Source: an uncultured SAR86 cluster bacterium (lineage in GTDB: Bacteria; Pseudomonadota; Gammaproteobacteria; Magnimaribacterales; D2472). From it: DNA of 61,794 nucleotides. Where the stretch lies: assembly GCA_902559345.1 (NCBI GenBank), contig CACEHH010000006.1:1-61794 (forward strand), read 5' to 3'. The notes under the pieces were generated by a model. It made no database searches, was not told the DNA's origin, and worked only from the letters and a program-made list of their open reading frames with translations. The position numbers were made by a program, and so were the translations under genes. Shown piece by piece: positions 9,063-17,132 of this stretch (within the stretch, counting starts at the first letter, position 1; every line of letters begins with the position of its first letter).

Positions 9063-11042
9063 TTAGAAATTATCTAGAAGTATTTGCTCTGTTAGTATTG
9101 ATGGCAAAATAAGTGGTTTTTCCATATTTGGCTTCCAATATATATATAAAGGCACACCATTTCTTCCATAAAGCTCTAGTGTTTGAAGAATTTCATCGTC
9201 CTTATTTGTCCAATCTGCAACGATATATCGTATATTATTATCTTTTAAATAATCTTTAATTTTTGGTCTTGAAAGGGCAATCTTGTCATTAGCTTGGCAA
9301 GTAATACACCATGCTGCAGTAAAATTAATTAAGTAGGCTTGATTTTCGTTTCTTAATTTTTCTTCAATCCCCAATTCCCATTTTGTATTTTGTGCATACC
9401 TTGAATCCGATAAGGTTGCGTCATTTGGATTATTATTAGATATTATTTGATAACTTTCGTAAACAATAGTAATTAAAATTAAAATCCAAGATATTAACCT
9501 TAAAGACTTACTTTTTAATTTGATTATTATCCATAATAATGACGCAATTATGAGCATCGTTAACAGAAGACCAATCAATAAATCAGTATTTGTTTGTAAG
9601 CTAAAGACCCATATTAACCATAATGATGTTGCAAACATTGGGAATGCAAAGAATTCTTTTAAGGTAACCATCCACTGACCTGGTTTTGGTAAAGACTTTA
9701 TCAAGCCTGGATAGATTGAAAGAATTAAATATGGAAGTGCAAAACCCAGACCAAGGGATGCAAATATTGGCAAGGTAGTATTTGAAGGTTGTATTAATGC
9801 ATATCCAAGTGCAGCACCCATAAATGGAGCCGTGCAGGGAGATGCAACAATAACAGCAAGGACTCCCGTTAAAAACGATCCACTCAAAGAGTTTGACCCA
9901 ACGCCGCCTAATTTAGTTAGTGATGATCCTATGTTTATATCAGTTAATAAGATAACTCCAATTAAGAACATCAATATACTCAATAGCCCAACAATAATTG
10001 GCGATTGGAGTTGAAAACCCCAACCCAAATATGTTCCAGCTTCTTTTAAAAATACTAGCAGAAGACCGATTGTTAAAAATGAGATCATAACGCCAAAACA
10101 AAAAGATAACGCATGTTGCCTTATTTTTAATTTTGATTCATTGCCGATAGATATAAAACTTAAAATTTTTAATGAAATTATAGGAAATACACAGGGCATT
10201 AAATTAAGAATTATTCCTCCCAAGAAAGCAAAAATTATTGCTTGAATAAATGTAATTGATGAATTATTTGATTTACTATCTTTAAGATCTGAATCTATTA
10301 AATAAGTTTCTTGATTAACAGATAAAACACCATCAATAGTTTTTTCTATTTTACTATTAGGATTTATTGGTACTTTTAAGAGCCAATTATTATCTTCTTT
10401 AATTAAGTTTTGAGCTTCAGCATGCGAAACAATATCTTGATTTTCAATATAGAAGTAAACGTTATTTATATTTTTATTGTATGAAAACCTAATCTCTAAA
10501 AAATTTTCATTTTTACTTATTAAAGTTGGAAGTGTTACGCTTGGAACACGACTTAACCACTCATTAAATTCTGGGGTCGTGCTAATTTCCCTAAGATTTG
10601 TTTTAATTAGTGCTTTCTCGGGAACACAAATGTCATCACAGATCAAGAAATCTACATCAGCCTCTATTTTATGACCTAAATACGAATCTTCTACCGTATT
10701 ATTATTAGGCGTTAATATGAATGGAAATATTACAAAATCTTTATAACCATAGGTCATTAAAGGCGGATAAGGGATTAGTTCAGGAGAAGGCCATAAAACA
10801 TCACTTATTTCAGAGGTACTTTCTCCATAAGACCATTTTACTTTTAGCGGCCCTCCAGAATCACCTGGATTTTTCCAGTATGTATGCCAATTTTCTTGCA
10901 TATCCATTTTTATTCCGATAACTAAATTGTTATCTATTATTGGACCTTTAACCAAAGAAACTTGAGCATGGCCTGTTTCTACTGGATTCGCATATATTTC
11001 AATAGATAATGCTAGCAATAAGAATAGTTTTAAATATTTCAT
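9063..11042 (-). CDS. DsbD/ScsB-type thiol:disulfide interchange protein
   Basis: A 659-residue inner-membrane electron shuttle that moves reducing power from cytoplasmic thioredoxin to periplasmic thiol proteins. It has a signal peptide (1-18), then an N-terminal periplasmic domain of the ScsB type (QENWHTYWKNPGDSGGP). A CcdA-like eight-helix membrane core (about 265-535) carries the redox cysteines in NLMPCVFPI and SPCTAPF. The C-terminal thioredoxin domain has FTAAWCITC (about 578-582). The N-terminal domain differs from classical DsbD, so ScsB-like is the better call. The likely client, a TlpA-like lipoprotein, is encoded at 23284. It is preceded by a strong stem-loop after the Hsp20 gene. 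Confidence 0.87.
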   Translation of the reverse strand: MKYLKLFLLLALSIEIYANPVETGHAQVSLVKGPIIDNNLVIGIKMDMQENWHTYWKNPGDSGGPLKVKWSYGESTSEISDVLWPSPELIPYPPLMTYGYKDFVIFPFILTPNNNTVEDSYLGHKIEADVDFLICDDICVPEKALIKTNLREISTTPEFNEWLSRVPSVTLPTLISKNENFLEIRFSYNKNINNVYFYIENQDIVSHAEAQNLIKEDNNWLLKVPINPNSKIEKTIDGVLSVNQETYLIDSDLKDSKSNNSSITFIQAIIFAFLGGIILNLMPCVFPIISLKILSFISIGNESKLKIRQHALSFCFGVMISFLTIGLLLVFLKEAGTYLGWGFQLQSPIIVGLLSILMFLIGVILLTDINIGSSLTKLGGVGSNSLSGSFLTGVLAVIVASPCTAPFMGAALGYALIQPSNTTLPIFASLGLGFALPYLILSIYPGLIKSLPKPGQWMVTLKEFFAFPMFATSLWLIWVFSLQTNTDLLIGLLLTMLIIASLLWIIIKLKSKSLRLISWILILITIVYESYQIISNNNPNDATLSDSRYAQNTKWELGIEEKLRNENQAYLINFTAAWCITCQANDKIALSRPKIKDYLKDNNIRYIVADWTNKDDEILQTLELYGRNGVPLYIYWKPNMEKPLILPSILTEQILLDNF

Positions 11043-11067
11043 TTTCTTATATTTTTATAAAGACATC

Positions 11068-11088
11068 TGGGGTGCATTATGCACCCCA
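11068..11088 (-). other. Strong stem-loop between Hsp20 and DsbD-like genes
   Basis: The sequence TGGGGTGCA-TTA-TGCACCCCA forms a perfect 9-bp stem with a 3-base loop, the most GC-rich hairpin nearby. On the minus strand it follows the Hsp20 stop, but only a broken T-rich stretch (CTTTAT) follows after several bases. It may be an attenuator, RNA 3'-end stabiliser or imperfect terminator rather than a canonical one. Confidence 0.55.
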
Positions 11089-11107
11089 ATCACCACTTTG
11101 TGGAGTT

Positions 11108-11560
11108 TTATTTATTTGAGATTCTTTTTGGTGATTTAATCTCAATCATTCTTGATTTTTTTTCATCAGGAATAATTTTTTCCAAACTTACAGTCAATAA
11201 ACCGTTCACAAGCTCAGCACCTTGAACAATTACATCTTCTGATAAAGTGAATTGTTGTTTAAATGCTCTTTGAGCAATTCCTTGATAAACAACCTTATTT
11301 TCACCATTAATAACTTCAGTTTTTGGTCCATCATAGCTAACTGATAAAACACCATCAGCTAGTTCAATTTGGATATCTTCTTTAGATAGACCAGCAACAG
11401 CAATTTCAATTGCAAAATGGTTACCATCTTTACTTATGTTATATGGTGGATAGCTTGATGATCGCTCGTTAGACTCTGAGAGTCTTTGCAATCTATCAAA
11501 CAAAGGTTCAAACCCTAATACACGAGTTGTGAAAAATGGATCAGTAAAATTAAGTATCAT
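11108..11560 (-). CDS. ibpA: Small heat-shock protein (Hsp20/IbpA family)
   Basis: An ATP-independent holdase chaperone of 150 residues, close to E. coli IbpA/B (137-142). The IbpA-type N-terminus (DPFFTTRVLGFEPLFDRLQRL) precedes the alpha-crystallin domain (about 40-135: FAIEIAVAGLSKEDIQIELADGVLSV, AFKQQFTLSEDV). The C-terminal RMIEIK carries an I-x-I-like tail. The start is secured by an excellent Shine-Dalgarno, AAGGAGG, 6 nt upstream, unusual among its neighbours. A TTGAAA element and a hairpin lie in the 195-bp upstream region, consistent with heat control. It is the first gene of the minus-strand run. Confidence 0.9.
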   Translation of the reverse strand: MILNFTDPFFTTRVLGFEPLFDRLQRLSESNERSSSYPPYNISKDGNHFAIEIAVAGLSKEDIQIELADGVLSVSYDGPKTEVINGENKVVYQGIAQRAFKQQFTLSEDVIVQGAELVNGLLTVSLEKIIPDEKKSRMIEIKSPKRISNK

Positions 11561-11566
11561 AATAGT

Positions 11567-11573
11567 CCTCCTT
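11567..11573 (-). promoter_or_regulatory. Strong Shine-Dalgarno of the Hsp20 gene
   Basis: AAGGAGG on the minus strand, 6 nt before the ATG at 11560. Most genes in this window have weak or no Shine-Dalgarno, so this full-length match stands out and suggests high translation when the leader is open. Confidence 0.8.
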
Positions 11574-11625
11574 AAAAGCGACTTTATTTAATTGTGTATC
11601 TTAAAAAGCATACACTTGTTAATGC

Positions 11626-11647
11626 AGTAATCCTTTATGGCATTACT
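11626..11647 (-). other. 5'-leader hairpin of the Hsp20 gene
   Basis: On the minus strand AGTAAT-G-CC-ATAAA-GG-ATTACT forms an 8-bp stem with a single bulged G and a five-base loop, between the candidate promoter and the Shine-Dalgarno. A bulged G in an ibpA leader recalls ROSE-type RNA thermometers, but this hairpin does not itself cover the Shine-Dalgarno, so the role is speculative. Confidence 0.4.
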
Positions 11648-11657
11648 ATCAATTAAT

Positions 11658-11685
11658 ATCTATAGTCGTTTTTATATTTTTCAAC
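11658..11685 (-). promoter_or_regulatory. Candidate heat-shock-type promoter of ibpA
   Basis: On the minus strand GTTGAAA (6 of 7 to the sigma-32 -35 CTTGAAA) is followed after 13 bases by CTATAGAT. The spacing fits sigma-32 (13-15). The -10 match to CCCCATNT is weak, and TATAGA also resembles a sigma-70 -10. A candidate only. Confidence 0.3.
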
Positions 11686-11755
11686 CTTTGTTAAAATAAA
11701 TTGATAAGATAAGTTTATCTAAGAACTTTTTATAAATATAAATGTCAAAAATAAT

Positions 11756-12163
11756 ATGAATATAAAATTATCTTTTTTAATATGTTTTTTAGTAGCATCT
11801 GATTTTATATATGCCAAAAATACAATAGATGATGTAGAAATTGGACAAATTTGGTCATTAGAAACAAGAAGCAATAAATTATCAGTTGGCAATAGTAAGG
11901 TTTTATATTTTTTTTCTAATGACGCTTACAATACATATCAAGCCAGAAGATTCTCTGATTGGGATCAGTTTTCTGTGATTGATGCTAAAAATTTAGTTAG
12001 ACTAAATACAGGAGATAAGATTGAGATTTTGAAATCAAAACATCACGAAAAAATATTTGAAGTAAAGCTTTTAGATGGATTCGAAAAAAATAGAATATAT
12101 TTCACAATTAAAGAAGATCTTTTAAATGATTTTAAATTAATGGGACAAAAAAATGAACAATAA
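11756..12163 (+). CDS. Exported hypothetical protein, 135 residues
   Basis: It has a clear signal peptide (about 1-20, ending IYA) followed by a small domain rich in beta strands. Its C-terminal half (RLNTGDKIEILKSKHHEKIFEVKLLDGFEKNRIYF) looks like an SH3-like or OB-type barrel. I do not recognise a family. It overlaps the next gene's start by 11 bp (12153-12163), so the two envelope proteins are probably translated from one message and may act together. Confidence 0.6.
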   Translation: MNIKLSFLICFLVASDFIYAKNTIDDVEIGQIWSLETRSNKLSVGNSKVLYFFSNDAYNTYQARRFSDWDQFSVIDAKNLVRLNTGDKIEILKSKHHEKIFEVKLLDGFEKNRIYFTIKEDLLNDFKLMGQKNEQ

Positions 12164-12614
12164 AAAATATTTACCAATTTTATTAACGATCTTTATATCT
12201 TCATGTATTAATACTTCGCTTGCTCCTGATGTTGTTAATAGATCTGATGCGCAAAAAGAACAATATGTAGTTTTTGGAACTATTTCAGACGTTACTAAGG
12301 TTACTATTGAAGGTGATAGAGAGGTTGGAGCCGCTGCTGGTCTCGCAATTGGGGGAGTTGTCGGAAAAAATGCTACTGATTCAGAGGTTGAATCCGATAT
12401 AGCCTCGGTTGTTGGCGGATTAATTGGTTCTAAAATTGGATCTGAAATAGGGTCTTCCGCTACAAAGAAGGATGGAGTTGAGTTATTAATCGAAACAGAC
12501 AAAGGAAGATTTGTATCAATAATTCAAGAGGTTAGTGACTTTGTATATACAAAAGGACAAAGAGTTAGGATCGTTAAAAGAAATGGTAAATCCAGAGTAA
12601 TCCCTTTTGAATAA
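12153..12614 (+). CDS. Glycine-zipper outer-membrane lipoprotein (SlyB-like)
   Basis: A 153-residue lipoprotein. The signal peptide ends in a lipobox ISSC (C at about residue 14). The central segment GAAAGLAIGGVVGK...VVGGLIGSKIGSEIG carries the paired GxxxG pattern of the glycine-zipper 2TM domain. A beta-rich C-terminal domain (VRIVKRNGKSRVIPFE) is typical of SlyB/Pcp-like proteins. It probably sits in the outer-membrane inner leaflet and supports envelope stability. The stop overlaps the recX start by 1 nt (TAATG). Confidence 0.75.
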   Translation: MNNKKYLPILLTIFISSCINTSLAPDVVNRSDAQKEQYVVFGTISDVTKVTIEGDREVGAAAGLAIGGVVGKNATDSEVESDIASVVGGLIGSKIGSEIGSSATKKDGVELLIETDKGRFVSIIQEVSDFVYTKGQRVRIVKRNGKSRVIPFE

Positions 12615-13066
12615 TGTCAGAGGATCTTCATAACCTCATTTACAACAAAGCTCTTGATTTAATATCTAGACGCGAGCATTCACAAAAAGAAATAAAAAAC
12701 AAGCTCCACATTAGATATGAAGATACTGAACTAATAGAATCCGTTATAAATAAATTAATATCTAATAATTTAGTAAATAATCATAGATTTGCAGAGTTAT
12801 ATGTATTAAATAGAAAAAGAAAAGGTTTTGGACCAAAGAAAATTTTTTATGAACTTCTTGATAAAGGCATTAATGATTCGATCTCTAATAAGATAATAGC
12901 TAATGAAGAAGATTGGGAAAGTGTGGCTATAAAAATTTTTAATAAAAAATTTAAAGATGGGCCTTCGAGCGATATTAAAACAAAGAATAAGCAAAAAGCA
13001 TTTCTTCAAAATAGAGGGTTTAGTTTTAAAGAAATTGAATCAGTTTTTGCTAATGACATGTTATGA
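12614..13066 (+). CDS. recX: Regulatory protein RecX
   Basis: RecX binds RecA and modulates filament growth. The 150-residue protein has the typical three-helix repeats: ALDLISRREHSQKEIKNKL (first), ESVINKLISNNLVNNHRFAELYVLNRKRKGFGPKKIFYEL (second), then a third with NKQKAFLQNRGFSFKEIESVF. The position is unusual: recX usually follows recA, but here it is coupled to a lipoprotein gene and lies 9 nt before dnaX. No recA is present in this window. Confidence 0.82.
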   Translation: MSEDLHNLIYNKALDLISRREHSQKEIKNKLHIRYEDTELIESVINKLISNNLVNNHRFAELYVLNRKRKGFGPKKIFYELLDKGINDSISNKIIANEEDWESVAIKIFNKKFKDGPSSDIKTKNKQKAFLQNRGFSFKEIESVFANDML

Positions 13067-13075
13067 TTCCTTGCT

Positions 13076-14653
13076 ATGTCTTATGAGGTTTTAGCAAGAA
13101 AATACAGACCCATTAACTTTGATGAGGTTGTTGGACAAGACCACGTGGTAAAAGCTTTGATTAATAGTATTGATCAAGAAAAAATTCATCAAGCATATAT
13201 CTTTTCAGGTACAAGAGGGGTAGGCAAGACAACAATTGCTAGAATCCTAGCAAAATGCTTGAACTGTGATAGCAGCCCTAAACCGACCTCAAAACCTTGT
13301 AATAAGTGTTCAAATACAAAGGAGATTACCGCTGGAAGGAGTGTTGATTTCTTAGAAATTGATGCTGCATCAAACACACAGGTTGAGAAGATCAGAGAAT
13401 TAATTGAAACTGTTGAATACAAGCCAGCAAAAGGACGATTTAAAATTTATCTTATTGATGAAGTTCATATGCTATCTACAGCAAGCTTTAATGCTCTTCT
13501 TAAAACATTAGAAGAACCACCCCCACATGTCATATTCATATTTGCAACTACTAATCCTGAAAAAATTCCTAAGACTGTTCAATCAAGATGCTTGCAGCTT
13601 AATTTAAAAACAGTTAATGAAGAATTACTATCCATTCATTTAAAAAAAGTTTTAGATAGTGAAGGCATTAGTTTTGATGAGGAAAGCATAAATTTAATTT
13701 CAAACTCTGCTAGCGGTTCTGTTAGGGATGCTCTTACACTGCTTGATCAAGCTATAGCTCATGGTAATGGGTTGTTAAATCAGGAGGATGTTAAAAATTT
13801 ATTAGGAACAATTGATGATTCTTTATTATATGATTTAATTAAATCAGTTATAGATGGAAATGGAAAAGAAGTCTTCGATATACTTCATAATATTGAAGAA
13901 CTTAATCCAGAATATGATGTAATTTTAAGAGATATTATTTCAATATTACATAAAATCTCTCTTCAACAAATTGTTGAAGGACACGATTCAGATTCTATAA
14001 TTGAACTCGCTTCATTAGTTGATAAAGAATTCTGTCAATTGTTATATGAGATAGCATTAAATGCATACTCAAAATTTTCTGTTCATCCAAGCCCTAAAGA
14101 AGCACTAGAAATCTGCTTGTTAAGAATGTTGACCTTTAATCCTTTGCAAAAACTTACTGACAATAATGAAGTTCAGAAAGAGAACGAAATAGAAAAAAAA
14201 AATTTAAATAAAAGTGAAAAAAACCTTTCTGAAAGAGTAGTAAATAAAAATCAATCAGAAAAAAAGCCGATCTTAACCTCTAATAACGAATGGATTATTT
14301 TTTTTAATTCATTAGAAATGAGTCCTTTTACAAGAAATTATTTTGGCAATATGTCTTTTAATTCTTTTAAAGACAATAATTTAATACTTAATGTTGATCC
14401 TAAGATTAGCGATATACCTGAAAATATATTTTTAGAATTTAAATCTATTGTAAGAGATGCGCTATCTGAAGAAATAAAAATATCAACAATAATTAGTGAT
14501 GTGATTGATTCTCCTTTGAGTAAAAAGGCTAACGAAGAAACAAAGAAACAAGAAGAAGCAAATTTATCTATAAATGATGATATTGATATTCAAAATTTTA
14601 TTAAGAAATTTGATGGAAAGATTAAATCAAATACTATAAAACCTAGTGAATAA
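13076..14653 (+). CDS. dnaX: DNA polymerase III subunit tau (and possibly gamma)
   Basis: The clamp-loader ATPase subunit of 525 residues. The start MSYEVLARKYRP is canonical. Walker A is GTRGVGKTT (45-53), the zinc-binding cysteines are C61, C64, C75 and C78, Walker B is LIDEVHMLS, and SRC sensor residues are present. Domains I-III end near residue 365. A charged, Lys/Asn-rich linker and a tau-specific C-terminal domain (about 400-525) follow. A run of ten A's at 14193-14202 sits at the start of the linker with early stops in both other frames, suggesting a shorter gamma product. No ybaB gene lies between this gene and recR. Confidence 0.93.
   Translation: MSYEVLARKYRPINFDEVVGQDHVVKALINSIDQEKIHQAYIFSGTRGVGKTTIARILAKCLNCDSSPKPTSKPCNKCSNTKEITAGRSVDFLEIDAASNTQVEKIRELIETVEYKPAKGRFKIYLIDEVHMLSTASFNALLKTLEEPPPHVIFIFATTNPEKIPKTVQSRCLQLNLKTVNEELLSIHLKKVLDSEGISFDEESINLISNSASGSVRDALTLLDQAIAHGNGLLNQEDVKNLLGTIDDSLLYDLIKSVIDGNGKEVFDILHNIEELNPEYDVILRDIISILHKISLQQIVEGHDSDSIIELASLVDKEFCQLLYEIALNAYSKFSVHPSPKEALEICLLRMLTFNPLQKLTDNNEVQKENEIEKKNLNKSEKNLSERVVNKNQSEKKPILTSNNEWIIFFNSLEMSPFTRNYFGNMSFNSFKDNNLILNVDPKISDIPENIFLEFKSIVRDALSEEIKISTIISDVIDSPLSKKANEETKKQEEANLSINDDIDIQNFIKKFDGKIKSNTIKPSE
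14193..14202 (+). other. A10 tract in dnaX, candidate frameshift/slippage site
   Basis: Ten consecutive A's encode E-K-K-N at codons 373-376. One base back, the -1 frame reads K-F-K and stops at 14209-14211. The +1 frame stops at 14205-14207. Slippage would give a protein of about 375 residues, ending where clamp-loader domain III ends. This resembles the E. coli (A AAA AAG ribosomal shift) and Thermus (A9 transcript slippage) gamma mechanisms. The sequence is certain; the function is inference. Confidence 0.5.
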
Positions 14654-14654
14654 A

Positions 14655-15251
14655 ATGAATAAAGATTTGGTTATAGAATTAATTAATGCCTTAACTATTC
14701 TTCCCGGTGTTGGCAAGAAATCAGCACAAAGAATGGCTTTATATCTTCTTGATCGTAACAAGGATGGTGCAAGTATCTTAGCTAATACACTTACGGAAGC
14801 TATTCAAAATATACAAAGATGTGAATCATGCAGAATGTTAACTTCAAAACGCTTATGTAATATTTGCTCAGATCAATCAAGAATTGCTAATAGTATTTGT
14901 GTAGTTGAAAGCCCATCAGATGTCTTAGCAATTGAATCAACAGGAGGTTTTAAAGGATCATATTTTGTGCTTCTAGGGAGACTTTCACCAATTGATGGTG
15001 TAGGGCCTAAGGAGCTGGGGATAAATGATTTATTAAAAAGAATAGATGATAATAAAATTAAAGAAGTGATATTAGCTACAAGCAGCACAGTTGAAGGAGA
15101 TGCGACAGCTATATATATCAAAGAACATGTTAAAAATGCTAAAGTTTCTAGGATTTCATATGGTATTCCCATAGGAGGAGAGTTAGAGTATGTTGATGGT
15201 ACAACTATTGCACGTGCTATAGAAGGGAGGGTTGAAATAAATGACTATTAA
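14655..15251 (+). CDS. recR: Recombination mediator RecR
   Basis: The RecFOR-pathway protein that helps load RecA at gaps; 198 residues, family about 200. It carries the helix-hairpin-helix ([17 protein letters not shown]), a Cys4 zinc finger ([16 protein letters not shown]) and a Toprim domain ([15 protein letters not shown]...[11 protein letters not shown]), and ends with [16 protein letters not shown]. The ATG at 14655, 1 nt after the dnaX stop, is preferred over a GTG at 14646 inside dnaX. The 3' end overlaps dcd by 11 bp. Confidence 0.93.
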   Translation: MNKDLVIELINALTILPGVGKKSAQRMALYLLDRNKDGASILANTLTEAIQNIQRCESCRMLTSKRLCNICSDQSRIANSICVVESPSDVLAIESTGGFKGSYFVLLGRLSPIDGVGPKELGINDLLKRIDDNKIKEVILATSSTVEGDATAIYIKEHVKNAKVSRISYGIPIGGELEYVDGTTIARAIEGRVEINDY

Positions 15252-15810
15252 GTCTGATAAGTGGATTCAAAGGATGTCAAAAAAGCATGACATGATAAAG
15301 CCTTTTTCGTCCAATCAAATTAGGGTTGATGACGAAGGCAATAAGTTAATTTCGTATGGTGTATCAAGTTATGGATATGATGTGAGATGCTCTAGCGAAT
15401 TCAAAGTATTTACAAATATCCATTCAGCAATTGTAGATCCAAAATCATTTGATGAAAAAAGTTTCGTAGATATTAATTCAGATATATGCGTAATACCACC
15501 AAATTCTTTTGCATTAGCTCGAACGGTTGAATATTTTAAAATTCCTAGAAACGTGCTAACCATTTGTCTAGGTAAATCTACATACGCGAGGTGTGGAATT
15601 ATAGTTAATGTTACTCCGTTAGAGCCTGAGTGGGAGGGGCATGTTACTTTAGAATTTTCAAATACTACAAATTTACCTGCAAAAATTTATGCTGGTGAAG
15701 GTGTTGCACAGATGTTATTTTTTGAGTCTGATGAAATTTGTGAAACTAGTTATAAAGATAGAGGAGGGAAATACCAAGGACAAACTGGGGTGACATTACC
15801 CAAAACTTAA
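15241..15810 (+). CDS. dcd: dCTP deaminase
   Basis: Converts dCTP to dUTP, feeding dTMP synthesis. At 189 residues it is near the 193 of E. coli Dcd. It begins [13 protein letters not shown], has SYGYDVR, and carries the active-site stretch [28 protein letters not shown] with the catalytic Glu. The end [14 protein letters not shown] matches the trimeric family's C-terminus. It overlaps recR upstream (11 bp) and the opposing DUF3108 gene downstream (15 bp). Confidence 0.94.
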   Translation: MTIKSDKWIQRMSKKHDMIKPFSSNQIRVDDEGNKLISYGVSSYGYDVRCSSEFKVFTNIHSAIVDPKSFDEKSFVDINSDICVIPPNSFALARTVEYFKIPRNVLTICLGKSTYARCGIIVNVTPLEPEWEGHVTLEFSNTTNLPAKIYAGEGVAQMLFFESDEICETSYKDRGGKYQGQTGVTLPKT

Positions 15811-16473
15811 TATTTCTAATAACTCTAAGGTATTTGTTCTATCAGGATTTTTGTCAATTATTTTTACAAACATAAAATCTAACTCTTCGGCTAAATAATA
15901 CTTAACTGTTCTATTGCTTTCGTTTCTATATCTTTCCAAGACTAAACAGTTATATTGTTCATTGTTTACAATACATTTTTCTTTATTTAATACTCTAAAA
16001 TTATATTTTTTATAATCGCCATTTTTAATATCTAGAATATTAAACTCAAACTTTTCAAAACCTTTTTTCATCAATATTCTAATCACTATTTGAGCATTTA
16101 AAGGATCAAATACTTCATCTAGTCGAACAAAATCAGAACTCCAAACAGTTTCTCCTGTAGATTCTATAATGTTTTTTTCTTTATTAAAATTAATAAACTG
16201 ATCCCTCTTTAAAAATTTTGGCCTAATTTTAATATCATATGTTTTTGGAATTAATTGATCGCCATTAATTTCAAATTTAGATAAAAAAAACATGCTTGCA
16301 AAGAGATTTGATGCTTTAAATTGCATTTCATATTCATTATTGATTCGTTTGAACTCCCTTATTCCAGTTATTGAAATCTCTTTAGAGTCAAATTTATATT
16401 TAGCCTCATATTCAGGCAACTCATTTGCATGAATGACAATTGACAGCATTGATATAAATAAGAATCTATACAT
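15796..16473 (-). CDS. DUF3108 domain-containing exported protein
   Basis: A 225-residue protein with a signal peptide (about 1-16), then the DUF3108 pattern of predicted beta strands ([62 protein letters not shown]). This periplasmic beta-barrel-like domain is commonly encoded next to purN-purM in gammaproteobacteria; its function is unknown. The start overlaps the purN stop by 8 bp, so it belongs to the purM-purN-DUF3108 operon. Confidence 0.78.
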   Translation of the reverse strand: MYRFLFISMLSIVIHANELPEYEAKYKFDSKEISITGIREFKRINNEYEMQFKASNLFASMFFLSKFEINGDQLIPKTYDIKIRPKFLKRDQFINFNKEKNIIESTGETVWSSDFVRLDEVFDPLNAQIVIRILMKKGFEKFEFNILDIKNGDYKKYNFRVLNKEKCIVNNEQYNCLVLERYRNESNRTVKYYLAEELDFMFVKIIDKNPDRTNTLELLEILSFG

Positions 16474-17119
16474 TCATCTCAACAAAAAAACGTGATTGAA
16501 GATAATCATCTCGTTCTTTATATATAACTTTATTGTTTTTATCTAGATAAATATTATCTAAACACATTTCTTTTATTACCTTTGGAAGTAAATGATGTTC
16601 AATTGTATGTATTCTTTTAATTAGTTGATCCAATCTTTTATCACTTCCAATCTCGATAGATGCTTGAGCTATTAATGGTCCGGCATCTAATTGGGGAGTT
16701 ACAAAATGAATTGATATCCCATGTCTTTTATCATTATTTTTAAGAACCTGCTCATGTGTATTTAGTCCAGGATACAATGGAAGCAGAGAAGGGTGGAGGT
16801 TTATCATTTTATTTGCAAACCTATTTATTATTTTTTTTCCAAGTATTCTCATAAAACCTGCTAAAACTATAAGATCTGGTTTTAATTCACTTAAATAATT
16901 TTCAAGTTCATCATCAAATTTAATTCTACTATCAAAATCTTTATGATTAATTATTTTAGTTTTGATATTAAACTTATTAGATCTTTCAATCCCATAAGCA
17001 TCTGGGTTATTGGAAATAACGTTCACAATTTCTCCATTAATATACCCTGAATTACACGCATTAATAATTGCTTCTAGATTTGATCCATTACCAGAGATTA
17101 AGATAATTATTCTTTTCAT
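16466..17119 (-). CDS. purN: Phosphoribosylglycinamide formyltransferase
   Basis: Third step of de novo purine synthesis, transferring formyl from 10-formyl-THF to GAR. The protein has 217 residues (E. coli 212). Motifs are ISGNGSNLEAIINA (phosphate site), LAGFMRILG, MINLHPSLLPLYPG (catalytic Asn and His) and GISIHFVTPQLDAGPLIAQ (catalytic Asp). It lies 13 nt after purM and is coupled to the DUF3108 gene. FolD at 31610 supplies the folate cofactor branch. Confidence 0.94.
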   Translation of the reverse strand: MKRIIILISGNGSNLEAIINACNSGYINGEIVNVISNNPDAYGIERSNKFNIKTKIINHKDFDSRIKFDDELENYLSELKPDLIVLAGFMRILGKKIINRFANKMINLHPSLLPLYPGLNTHEQVLKNNDKRHGISIHFVTPQLDAGPLIAQASIEIGSDKRLDQLIKRIHTIEHHLLPKVIKEMCLDNIYLDKNNKVIYKERDDYLQSRFFVEMNV

Positions 17120-17132
17120 TGATAGTTAAAAT

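Noticed and set aside
12137-12502. Antisense open frame of about 120 codons over the glycine-zipper lipoprotein
   Set aside because: Low-complexity Pro/Thr/Ser-rich translation, opposite a gene with lipobox and glycine zipper; a shadow of the Gly/Ala-rich codons.
14646-14654. GTG start for recR overlapping dnaX
   Set aside because: The ATG at 14655 gives the usual N-terminus and length; the GTG adds three residues and has no Shine-Dalgarno.
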